Below are positions 34,601-46,600 of a stretch of DNA of 64,000 nucleotides, in pieces. Both the position numbers and the translations under genes were made by a program. Positions within the stretch are counted from its first letter, which is position 1; the number at the start of each line of letters is the position of its first letter. This DNA is from Cordylochernes scorpioides (taxonomy: Eukaryota; Arthropoda; Arachnida; Pseudoscorpiones; Chernetidae), in assembly GCA_030710605.1 (NCBI GenBank), contig CP092874.1, positions 18,309,691 to 18,373,690 of the forward strand, written 5' to 3'. The notes under the pieces are model-generated. The model did no database searches. It saw nothing but the letters and a program-made list of their open reading frames with translations, and was not told where the DNA came from.

Positions 34601-37600
34601 ATATTCGCGGAGTTATTAATTTTTAAAATAGTGCGGGACTTTTGGATCACCCTGTATTTAGAGAGATTGTTGAATTATAACAGATAAATTAGAATGTTTA
34701 TCTTGATTATTTTTAGGCGAAAAGTTATTTCAAAAATTTTATTTGCTAGAAACCTTCCCAGTACTATACTAAATAACTTCCCAAAGTTTCATGGCGTTCC
34801 AATGAGTGGTTTGGTCAGGCATAAAGGACACACACACACATACATTCATTTTTATATACAGGGTGTACCAGGTAAATTGGGAATTTCAACAATGGTATTT
34901 TAACTGAAATTTTTTGCAAGTAAAAATTAAAATATCCGAATGAAATTTGACACAGTAGTAGATAAAAGGATATAGTTTTTATTTATTCAATGTAGTTTCC
35001 ATTATTAGCTACAACAGTCTCGAGGCGAGTGCGGAATGAAGCACAGGCCTTGGCGACGATGACCTTGTCCATTTGGGTCATCACCGTGTGAACTGCTTTC
35101 TTGACAGACTGGATGGTGGTATGAGGAGCTTTGTTGACATCTCTCTCAACAACGCCCCATACATAGTAGTCGAGGGGATTGCAATCTGGAGAATTAGGGG
35201 GCCAAATATCAGGACCCCAGTGACTAGGGACGTTAAGTGTCAGCCACGATTGTGTCTTTTTTGCCTTATGGGCTGGAGCTGAGTCCTGTTGGAAGACATA
35301 CTTCCTTCCTGCGGCCACCATGTCCATCCAAGGCTTCACAACGGTCTCCAGAACATTGATGTAGGTGTCAGCGTTCATCCTAAGGCCCTTCTCAAAGAAA
35401 TGGGGAGGCATGACATCACCTTCACTGCTGATAACGCCAAGGACCATTACGGAGGCAGGAAATTTCGTGTGCATCACGACAGGTATCTCTGAAGGGGTCT
35501 TTACAGATCCAGCGATCATTCCTGGGATTTACCTTTTGGTCCACGTCAAAGTTCTTTTCGTCAGAGAAGAACCTTAGCATGCCAAAAGAGTCGTGTTTCA
35601 GGTTGTTGAGGAGGGCAGCAGCCTTTCCTTTTCTGTTATTCTTCATATTCTCAGTCAGCAACTGACCTTTCCGAAGGGCATAAGACTTGAGACCAAGGTC
35701 CTTATGGATAGTTCTGACAATTGTCATAGAGCCAACGTCCATTTCCTTGGCTATGGCCCTCATGCTCTTCCCAGGGTTTCCATCAATCTTCTCCTTGACA
35801 TTTTGGACAAATTCTTCGCCTCTTATCCTGTCCGATCGACGCGAGTGCTTTTTCCTTGTAGCTATCCCCTCTTTGTTACTGTCGGCCTCATCAAACTGCT
35901 TCTTGACACGATAAATAGTGGTTTTGGGCAACTTAAGAAAATCCACTATCTCTTTGGGGCTCCTTCCGGCGCGCAGAGCAACGATGATGGCAGCTCGATT
36001 TTCAAATTCTCGGTTACTCTTCATCACTACACTGCGCACACATGTACTGTTGCATTTTACATGAATATGGCTACGTAATGAAAAAAAAAAACAAGTTTTT
36101 AATCTCAAGTAGTGTTTGTTTTATGGACTGTCAAAGTTAGTCCCAATTTACCTGGTACACCCTGTATATAGATGTATATTATGATAATGAAAGAAAATGA
36201 CACAACACCTGCTTTCTAAAATTAAACAAAAAACCGACATAGTTTCGAGCTGTGACCTTCATCAGTACAGGGGCGTTTACATAGCACCCTACATGTCAAA
36301 AATTCAGTCGGTTTCACAGCTCCTCTTGTAGGGTATTATGAAATCAAAACCAACCAGATACTGAAGAGGGACATTGCAAGAAACCATGGTATACAGGCTG
36401 TGTCTTTGGTCTGAATTTGTCAAAACTGGTGTTATGGTTCATTATTTAAGTAAAGTTTATTACTAGGGTGAGAGGGGGGTCGGTGGAAGGATGGTCTAAA
36501 CCGTTGGTTTTGGACCGCTACGACCCGGGTTCGATTCCCGCATCGGGCACTTTTTTTTATGATAAAAAAAAAATAAAAATAAAAAAATGCTCCGATGGCT
36601 TTCGATTCTTGCAGAATTCCAACCCCACTAACGAGTGCAAGTAACCAAAAGGGGCTCTGGCACATTTGTAAGTGCAAAGTCGAACTGCTTTTCACATGTG
36701 TAGACATGTGGCGCACTTACAGTAAAAGCAGTCGCTTTCTTCTACCCACCATGATTATCATGGCTTGTACCACGTGTACTTGGGATAAGCAAAAAAATAA
36801 TACTAGGGTGATAAAATAATGCATCGTTCCGATGAATAAAAAAGGGAGAAGTTCCCTTCTCTAGGTGCATAAATATCATCCTCCCGCAACTTTATGTAGT
36901 ATATCAGTAATATGCAAAGTTGGTGTACCTCGTGGATGATCAACCTCCCAGCTGCGCGGAATCTGGTGAGAGGACGGAAGTTACGGGTCATGAGCATCAG
37001 CTGGCCCGCCTCGAAGAAGTGAAGTCTGTAATCATCATCATTATCACTAAATATTTGCAGCATCCTGGGGGAAATGTGGGAGTCAATCGAGATAATAAAC
37101 GTCAAATACCTCTTCACATGTGTGAATCAATTTATAAATATTTAGTGTGAACAGAGGGAAACAATCTAAGGTGAAATGGGGAATTCACATACAGATATGA
37201 TGTAAATGATGTAGGGTGATATGAAGAAATGGAAGGATATACCACATTAAAGGGATATAATGATAAAGTTTAAAAACTATCGTAATAAATTGAAGACATT
37301 ATTCTATATGAAATATTTCAATACTCTCTTTGCAACAAAGTTCCTTTATTAAAATATACAAGTATCAGAGTCATCAAGCAACAATTCTTAATCAATTCTG
37401 TCACCGTTTGCTTTTGTGAATGGAATAAATACCCAAATATGGCCATTTCTCACAACCTTCGGTGGTTCAGTGGTAGAATGCTCGCCTGCCACGCGGGCGG
37501 CCCGGGTTCGATTCCCGGCCGATGCATTTTTTTTAAAACTCATTTATATATTTAAAATACAATATAACGCGGCTGATGATTGTAAAACGAGAATTAAAAT

Positions 37601-40600
37601 TATACCGCGAATGTTTCTTTTTTTAAAAATCGAAATTTATTTTCAAAGAGAAATAGCGACATTTCTAACTTTGAGGATGAGGTATGGAAAGGTGAAACAT
37701 GAAGAGTAATGGAGAACGGAAAAATAAAAAGTGTCCAGGGGCGGGAATCGAACCCACACCCTTCTGCTTACCGGGCAGGTGCCTTGTCCACTCGGCTACC
37801 CTGGACGTATTTTTCCGTTCATAACTTAAACTTAAAGTAACATTTAAAATACAATATAACGCGGCTGATGATTGTAAAACGAGAATTAAAATTATACCGC
37901 GAATGTTTCTTTTTTTAAAAATCGAAATTTATTCTCGTTTTACAATCATCAGCCGCGTTATATTGTATTTTAAATGTTACTTTAAGTTTAAGTTATGAAC
38001 GGAAAAATACGTCCAGGGTAGCCGAGTGGACAAGGCACCTGCCCGGTAAGCAGAAGGGTGTGGGTTCGATTCCCGCCCCTGGACACTTTTTATTTTTCCG
38101 TTCTCCATTACTCTTCATGTTTCACCTTTCCATACCTCATCCTCAAAGTTAGAAATGTCGCTATTTCTCTTTGAAAATAAATTTCGATTTTTAAAAAAAG
38201 AAACATTCGCGGTATAATTTTAATTCTCATTTATATATTATACAAGAATGACATCCACGGCGCCAATTTATAATTGTAACGAATAGTATTTGAATAAAAG
38301 CATTTAATCGGGTAAAACCCGGGCGTTGCCAGGGTCATTCGGCTAGATCCATTATAAAAATCAAGACGGTAAGCGCTCGAGCATTGAGAACTCTTTTACG
38401 GGCCTGTTAAAAAAAACTCTGATAAAGAAAAAAATATATGTCGCATTTTATATGTTGTTTATAAAATATTGCGCATTGTGTACAATAGAAACACAAAGCA
38501 TGACGTAACTTAAAAATGACTTCAAATACAATTACACACGGAAAAGAGAGGAAAGGCGTCATCTAGAAAGTTCATAAAACAGGTCGTTAACATTGTCCAA
38601 GAAGCTAAGACAGGATGTAAACATATGGCCCATGACAGTCTTTGATTGGACAACAAAGTCCGCCCTCTCTGACGTCATCAATAGCATATAAGCTGGGTTG
38701 TTTCTGAGCCCATATCATAATATAGAAGAGATTTATCAAGACTCTGCGACAAGACTATTCTCGCAATTTCAAAAATCATCAAATCCAACTATACAAGAAA
38801 TTGTTCAAAATCAAGGTGACCTCAGCCACCGAATCCGACGACCTGGACCCAATGGCTAGCTGACAGCCAAACACCCAACAACTGCCCTCCTGTAAGGTTC
38901 GGGGGGCCACTCCAGCATTACAACTCGCCATGTGTAAATAATCTGGACAAGGTGACTCGCGAGCTGTGCTCGAATGTAACACCTGCAAATTGAGATGAAA
39001 TAGAGATAGAGCCCACATAAGAATAGAGGACAGTAACGGGAAACGGTCGCCATGCTGCCTGATTGACCAGCAGTCCCAGGACTTCCATAGTCCACCTCAC
39101 CTTCCAGGGTGCTGCCCCTCTGAAACTAGGTAACCATGTTCCCATGCGTGTGGATTTATTTGGTCTTCAGGCTAGCGCTCTCACACTCTGGCAAGTTGGA
39201 TGAGAAGCCTACTGTGACGTGTTGTCGGCTCCACATTTTACACAACATATACACTCATGGACAAAACTTGAGGAAGTTGAATGTTTTTGATATCGCCAGT
39301 TGTCTGTTTTTTTTTGTGTGTTTTGAAGGAGACAGAGGCAATTTTGTTCACACTTGGGGTTATCTCACATGTGTCTTCAATAAAGGTTACTGTGTATTAT
39401 CTGAATTCCAATATACATGTTGTGTTTTAACTTTAAAAGCACACAAAAATATAATAAACTTGAATTTGTTTATTCAAGTCTCAAAAAACAAAGCTTTGCA
39501 TATAGAACAAATAATAATGAAGAAGAAGAAAGAAACATTTTAGGAAAAGGCAAAAACAAAACAAAAGTACTGGTCAAAAAGAAACATTAAAAAAAAATCA
39601 CAGTATCTTCAACAATACATATTGAAAGATACAAATTCCTTAAGTTTTGTCTCCATGAGTGTATATATACAAGTCTCATAATGAAAGACTATACACGAGA
39701 TTCAAATATTGCATGGCTGGGACAAATAAATCTACTCTTGAATAAAATATCCACTTATAAAATATAAGAAACATAATATATCAGTTTAATAGGAGTAGAT
39801 TTTCCATGTAATGTTGAATATCGTTTCTAGTCTTCCGTTTAAAATTTGTGTAGATATATATTTACATATTGCCAGTTTTCTTTAAATAGGCCCCTTTAAA
39901 TACTCGAACACTTGCCATTTTATATTTTAGGATTTTTTTAATTTTTAATTTTATTTTATTATTACAGAAGCACAAAGCCTATCAGACTATTGTGCTATAT
40001 TATAATTATTTACATATATATCTTTAATTATTTACATGATAAATTAGTAGTGAATTGCAAATCTGTGTACAAATTGCTCTAAACTGCCAAAGTTTTTATA
40101 AGATTGAGTATATACAGAAAGATGGCATTATGTCAAAGTAAGTACAATTTGGTTAGTCAGAGGGCAAGCCAACACTCTGGTGTTTCAACATCTAGACAGC
40201 ATTCACATGTTGGATCGTTTAATTACATTTTAGGATGGAATAAAGAAACTTTGTTGAAAATTAATGAAATTCATGCTGATATTAAAGAGGATTCAATGTT
40301 AGGTAGGATCATACACAGAGCAATTGGCGGATGTGTGATACAGAGTGATGTTGGACCAATAAGATAACACATACTAGGGTGATATTGAAAGAAACGATAT
40401 AGGAAAGGAACAAAAGAAAGATAGAAAATTTTGGATATATTTCTAAATCTCTCTTGAACCCAATCCCTTTCCCTATTTTTTCCATTTCCATTTAGAATCT
40501 ATAGAAATTTGTCTTCCAAAGTAATAACAAAGCATTTTACATACAGTTACGAGCGTCATTCCTCATCTCCTAATCAACAATCAGTCATCAGTTTTCATCT

Positions 40601-43600
40601 CTGTCACCGTTTGCTTTTTTTTTTTTGGAATGGCGTCCCTCCTATTGGTTGGCTACGGTCACGCCACCTTTGCCCCCCCCCCCCCCCCACTCGCTATTTC
40701 GTCTTTGTAACTATTGTGTAGGAGCGGGTCACTCCCTAAATAAATGCATATATTAGTTAATAACCAAATGGAATCCTCTCTTTCTTTTTCCCAGTAAGAG
40801 ACGCCTACGGAAGCCAACAGTACATAGACAGATAAAGCACATAGGCTATAGTTATTAACTAACATATGCAATTATTTAAGGCGCCAATTTATAATTGTAA
40901 CAAATAGTATTTGAATCAAAACATTCAATCGGGTAAAACACGGGCGTTGCCCGGGTCATTCGGCTAGTTCAAATATAACTATAAGCACCCTCTGTAAAAA
41001 AAATCATAACTGGAGCCGAGACGTAGGTTTACTGGTATAAACGGGAAATGAAGCATAAATCCATAGATAGGAACTCGATCGGCCTCAGGTCTTGTTTCTT
41101 CCAAGCTTGGTCCGTTGATTGGTCTGATTGTCTATCTGGGTATTCCACTGTTCCTCGAGCAGAGGAGATATGAATGAGGAACATCCGAGGCTAAATTTAT
41201 GCTGGTCTGAACTTTTCCTCCAGGCGAAAAGATCGAGGAGACGACAGACAGACGATCTTAAACAATGGACTGGATGACACGAGGAGATGAAGAGGAGGAC
41301 CGGGAAGTATGGAGAGACCATGTGGCCCACCCTAGTAGAGGAAGGAATTGAAGGAAGGAAGTATGGAGAGACTATGTGGCCCACCCTCAGTATAGGAAGG
41401 TACTGAAGGAAGGAGATATGGAGAGACCATGTGGCTCACCCTCAGTAGAGGAAGGAATTGAAGGAAGGAAGTATGGAGAGACCATGTAGCCCACCCTCAG
41501 TAGAGGAAGGCATTGAAGGAGGGAGATACGGAGAGACCATGTGGCCCACCTTCAGTAGAGGAAGGCATTGAAGGAAGGAAGTATGGAGAGACCATGTGGG
41601 CCACCTTCAGTAGAGGAAGGCATTGAAGGAGGGAGATATGGAGAGACCATGTGGCCCACCCTCAGTAGAGGAAGACACTCGAAGGAGGGAGACATGGAGA
41701 GACCATGTGGCCCACCCTCAGTAGAGGAAGGCACTGAAGGAAGGAAGTATGGAGAGACCATATGGGCCACCTTCAGTAGAGGAAGGCATTGATGGAAGGA
41801 AGTATAGAGAGACCATGTGGCCCACCCTCAGTAGAGGAAGGCATTGAAGGAGGGAGACATGGAGAGACCATGTGGCCCACCCTCAGTAGAGGAAGGCATT
41901 GATGGAAGGAAGTATAGAGAGACCATGTGGCCCACCTTCAGTAGAGGAAGGCATTGAAGGAGGGAGATATGGAGAGACCATGTGGCCCACCTTCAGTATA
42001 GGAAGGCATTGAAGGAGGGAGATATGGAGAGACCATGTGGCCCACCTTCAGTAGAGGAAGGCATTGAAGGAGGGAGATATGGAGAGACCATGTGGCCCAC
42101 CTTCAGTATAGGAAGGCATTGAAGGAGGGAGATATGGAGAGACCATGTGGCCCACCCTCAGTAGAGGAAGGCATTGAAGGAAGGAGATATGGAGAGACCA
42201 TGTGGCCCACCCTCAGTAGAGGAAGGCATTGAAGGAAGGAGATATGGAGAGACCATGTGGCCCACCCTCAGTAGAGGAAGGCATTGAAGGAAGGAGATAT
42301 GGAGAGACCATGTGGCCCACCCTCAGTAGAGGAAGGCATTGAAGGAGGGAGATATGGAGAGACCATGTGGCTCACCCTCAGTAGAGGAGGCATTGAAGGA
42401 AATAAACTTTTCCTTCAACCATCTCTTAAACGATTCCAGGCTATGTTCTGGTATAGATTAACATAACACATACCTAAGGAGATGTAAGGGCTGATATAAC
42501 ACAGTATGTAATGACATTAGGTTATGTAATAAAGAGTGATGTGTATATACCGGCGGCGATGGTCCCGGATGCTCTCGTCAGGGGCGGGGATGGAGACAGT
42601 GACCGGTGTCCCGGCCAGTAGGTCAATCTCATTGTTGAACGGCACTGTACAGTATACATGTGTATTATACATCACAGTATAGTGTGGCATACATTATATT
42701 ACAGTAGGAAATAATACAGTATAACGCAGTATTGTGTGTGTACATTATACTACAGTAGCGGGTAATACAGTATAATGCAGTATTGTGTGTGTACATTATA
42801 CTACAGTAGCGGGTAATACAGTATAATGCAGTATTGTTTGTGTACATTATACTACAGTAGCGGGTAATACAGTAAAATGCAGTATTGTTTGTGTACATTA
42901 TACTACAGTAGCGGGTAATACAGTATAATGCAGTATTTTGTGTGTACATTATACTACAGTAGCGGGTAATACAGTATAATGCAGTATTGTGTGTGTAAAT
43001 TATACTACAGTAGGGAATAATATAGTATAATGCAGTATTGTGTGTGTAAATTATACTACAGTAGGGAATAATACAGTATAATGCAGTATTGTATTATAGC
43101 AATTAAGTACTGTGTGTGTATTACAGCAATGCAGTATTGTAATCAACATATTGCAGTGATGTAACAGGATAGTGTAATATTATGGAAATTAAGTACAGTA
43201 TTATAAAATTATATAGTGTACTTAGTAAAAATATAGTGGCAGTATTTTTTTTTGTAGCAAAATAGTACAGTATTTTTATAACATTTTAGTGTTGTATCGT
43301 AAAAAAATATATATATATTGCAGTATTGTATCAGGATACTACAGTATTTTTAAAACGACATTTGAAATTATCCCTCATGAGTTTCTTTTCAACGAAAAAT
43401 CAAAATTTATTTCAAGGAGAGATAACGACTATTTCTTACCTTTTGGATGAAGTATGAAAGGGTGAATTGTGAAGAATAATGATAAACGGAAAAATAAAAG
43501 TGTCCAGGGGGATGGGACAGTATTTATATAAATATTTAGTGCAGTATTGTAAAAACATAGCGCAGTAATATAAGACAACATAGTATAGAGTACAGGCCTC

Positions 43601-46600
43601 CCTCAGCTCTCATTGGTGGATGGCTGATTCCTGGTCACCAGTGGTTTTGTGTTCGATTTACTTGGTTCAGCCATGGTATAGGGGGCCACATGGTCTCTCC
43701 ATTCCTCCTTCCTTCAATGCCTTCCTCTACTGAGGGTGGGCCACATGGTCTCTCCATATCTCCCTCCCTCAATGCCTTCCTCTACTGAGGGTGGGCCACA
43801 TGGTCTCTCCATATCTCCCTCCTTCAATGCCTTCCTCTACTGAGGGTGGGCCACATGGTCTCTCTATACTTCCTTCCTTCATAACTATTGGCCAATTATC
43901 CGGTAAACAAATACTGCGTATAGAGTACAGTATTGTGACAGAGTAGAGTGGAGTATTGTAGCCTAGTATAGTACCTTATTGTGACAGTATTCTAGCAGTA
44001 TAATACAGTATAACTCATTACTACAGACACACAGTACAAATTGTCTAGGATAAGAAGAAACTAAAGATAAAAGCGACGCGGGTTTCCTTATTGAAGACAT
44101 ATAGACTTTAGACAAAAAACATGGTGAAGGAAGACTAGTTTCTTTTATTGATGCATAGGTGCAAGCTTTCGGGTAAAAACCCTTCAACAGGCGAGCGCGA
44201 CTTATAAGAACTATGGTACAAATGGTAGGAAGGAATATATATATATGAAATATAATAATTTAATAAAAATTTTCGTCTAATTTCAATCCAGGAAGAATTC
44301 TTTATCTACATATAGACTTGCTGAGTTTTCAGATAATAACATTCATCAACAGGAAATATGTATCCGTATTAAAGCCTGTTGAAGGACATTATTCTCTGAA
44401 AGCTCGCTAAGTTTATATATCTGTGGTGGTTAATTAACAATAATCCACATAAACATTTTTTGCCAAGTTTTTGTTTTTATTTTTATCACTAAGGTTATAT
44501 CTTGTTATTGTTATTATATATTCAGACAACAACAACAACAACAAAAAAAGAAGAATGATTCCAATTAAATAGAAAAAATATATAAATTAGATAATAAAAT
44601 TTGCATATTTGCAACAAAAAATATATGAATTTTCAAAAGCAAATAAAATTTACATAAAATAGAAATACAAAACAATAATTTTTACATGTTCCCTACATAT
44701 CTTTAACAAAGAAACTCGTGGGTTTTGGTCTCTTCTTATCAATAACAGTATTTTATAATACAATATAATGTGGCTTATGATTATAGAACGACATTTGAAA
44801 ATTATCCCGCATGTATTTCTTTTGAACGAAAAAATAGAAATTTATTTTTAAGGAGAAATAACGATTATTTCTAACCTTAGGGATGAAGTATGAAAGGATG
44901 AATTGTGAAAAGTAATGATAAACGGAAACTGAATACTTTATTTTTCCGTTTATCATTACTCTTCACAATTCATCCTTTCACACTTTATCCCTAAGGTTAG
45001 AAAAAATCGTTATTTCTCCCTAAAATAAATTTCGATTTTTCGTTGAAAAGAAACACATGCGGGATAATTTTCAAATGTCGTTCTACAATAACAGTATTAT
45101 CACATAGTATAGTACAGTATTGTGGCATAGTATCTTATTGTGATAGTACAGTATAGCCAAACTTATAAATCGGCTTTTACACGTCATACACTTGTCCCAA
45201 CAAAAAAAACATCTGGGGTAACCCGGGAGAATCAGGTATTCTTCAATCAAAAAGATAAAAGTAAAAAAAAATAATCTAAAAAAAAGTAAAAGGTTTATAT
45301 ATATATTTTTTATATTAAAAAATTGACCTGAAAAAAAAAGTAGTAAAAAAATATTCCCGCCAAATTTGATCTCACCAAACGAACTCTCTATTAAATCTTC
45401 CAATTACTTAGCAGCAGACTTCTCAATTATCGTCTGTGTTCCTCATATTTCTATCTTTTAAATTAATTATATTAATTAAACTAATCACAACTTTTCTTTC
45501 TTAAATTTAATGGGAAGACTTCTTCCCTTTTATGTAAAGTGTTTGAGAAAGAGAGAAAAAAAAAAAACCTCAGAAAAAAAAAAGAGTAAACCATTAGTTC
45601 AATTGAAAATTTTAGTGAGCGATTTATATAAAAAAAACTCTTATTAAAGTTCTCAAAGAAATTTTTTTATGCATTGCCAAAAATAGGGTTAATAAAAATT
45701 GGTCATTAAAATATTTTGTAAGGCTCTACCTTAAAAAAAAAAACCCCAATGAATTATTATTGTGCAACATGTATATATATATTAGGTTAAAAGTTTCAAG
45801 TGAATTAATATGATTTTCCCACATATATAAACCTATTTTAGGAAGTCGATAATATTGTTTTAATACAATACATAATAGGGGAAGAGAAAGTGTACGTATT
45901 TGTGCGCGCATGAGTGAAAATATTTTCAAACAAAACTGAAAATATCTAAAAGGTTTTGAAATAGCTATTTATTAATTTTATTAACCCTAGTACACGTAGT
46001 ACAGGCCATGATAATCATGGTGGGTAGTAAGCGACTGCTTTTACTGTAAGTACACCACATGTCTACATATGTATAAAGCAGTTTGACTTTTGCACCTATA
46101 AATGTGTTAAAACACCTTTTAATTACTTGCAATCACCGGTGGGGTTGGACTTTTGCAAGAATCGGGAGCCATTGAAGTATTTTTTTTTTTAATTTCGAAA
46201 TAGGAATCAAAGTTAACGTCGACGAGTTCCTTTATTTATGCAGTATAATCTTGGAAAGCTTTCGGACTGTGACATCCTTTAACAGGCTACTAAACAAGAA
46301 ACTAGAGAATAATATATATATTATATAAAAATATTATTTTATTTTAAATTATAATTTCATAGATTCAAGTACTCTGCTAAATCGACCGCAAGAGGTCACT
46401 TTTCCCCTATAAAAAAAACTCATTGTTGTTTTATCCCAATGGCCGGCTCAAAACTTTTGTACATTATGTAAATAAGCTTTTCATTTTTTTTTAATTCTTA
46501 CGCCTTAAGCCAGGCAGTACTTTTACAAAATTATGTATTTTATATATTCCTTAGTTCAATTAAATTACTGATCAAAACTATTTTTCATTATCATACTTTC

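Larger units (their letters stand above)
29276..34654 (-). mobile_element. Composite DNA transposon A with about 400-bp inverted termini
   Basis: Begins CAGGGTGATCCAAAAGTCCC and ends with its exact inverse, with TA on both outer sides as in Tc1/mariner insertions. The termini stay similar inward for about 400 bp. From left to right: 3'-side arm (to about 30,434), a gypsy fragment (30,435-32,342), a 5'-truncated LINE (32,343-34,140), a 50-bp remnant and the 5'-side arm. No transposase coding is left. Element B (46,702-58,158) is the same element in the opposite orientation and holds part of the transposase. Confidence 0.82.
37589..38228. mobile_element. Family N giant hairpin carrying a tRNA-like cassette in each arm
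   Basis: Arms 37,589-37,886 and 37,931-38,228 are essentially perfect 298-bp inverted repeats around a 44-nt loop. Each arm includes GTTAGAAATGTCGCTATTTC-type family N sequence, the 73-nt tRNA-like cassette and GAACGGAAAAATACG. The outer segment AAAATACAATATAACGCGGC is present a third time at 37,552. That suggests one copy in direct order followed by an inverted duplicate. Confidence 0.92.

Noticed and set aside
29276-34654. Maverick/Polinton-type giant transposon
   Set aside because: Ends are CAGGG with TA duplication and there is no polymerase B, packaging ATPase or capsid gene; content is nested gypsy and LINE.
35593-36078. 161-codon plus-strand frame as a gene
   Set aside because: Antisense of the mariner transposase helix-turn-helix region.
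38779-39145. Three overlapping minus frames of 75-79 codons
   Set aside because: They overlap each other in different frames, lack motifs and sit in a short GC-richer patch.
41310-42402. CRISPR array
   Set aside because: Units are contiguous 55-bp tandem repeats with no unique spacers, in a eukaryotic intron.
42665-42949. 94-codon repeat protein ([10 protein letters not shown]...)
   Set aside because: 17-codon period of the 51-bp tandem repeat, non-coding.
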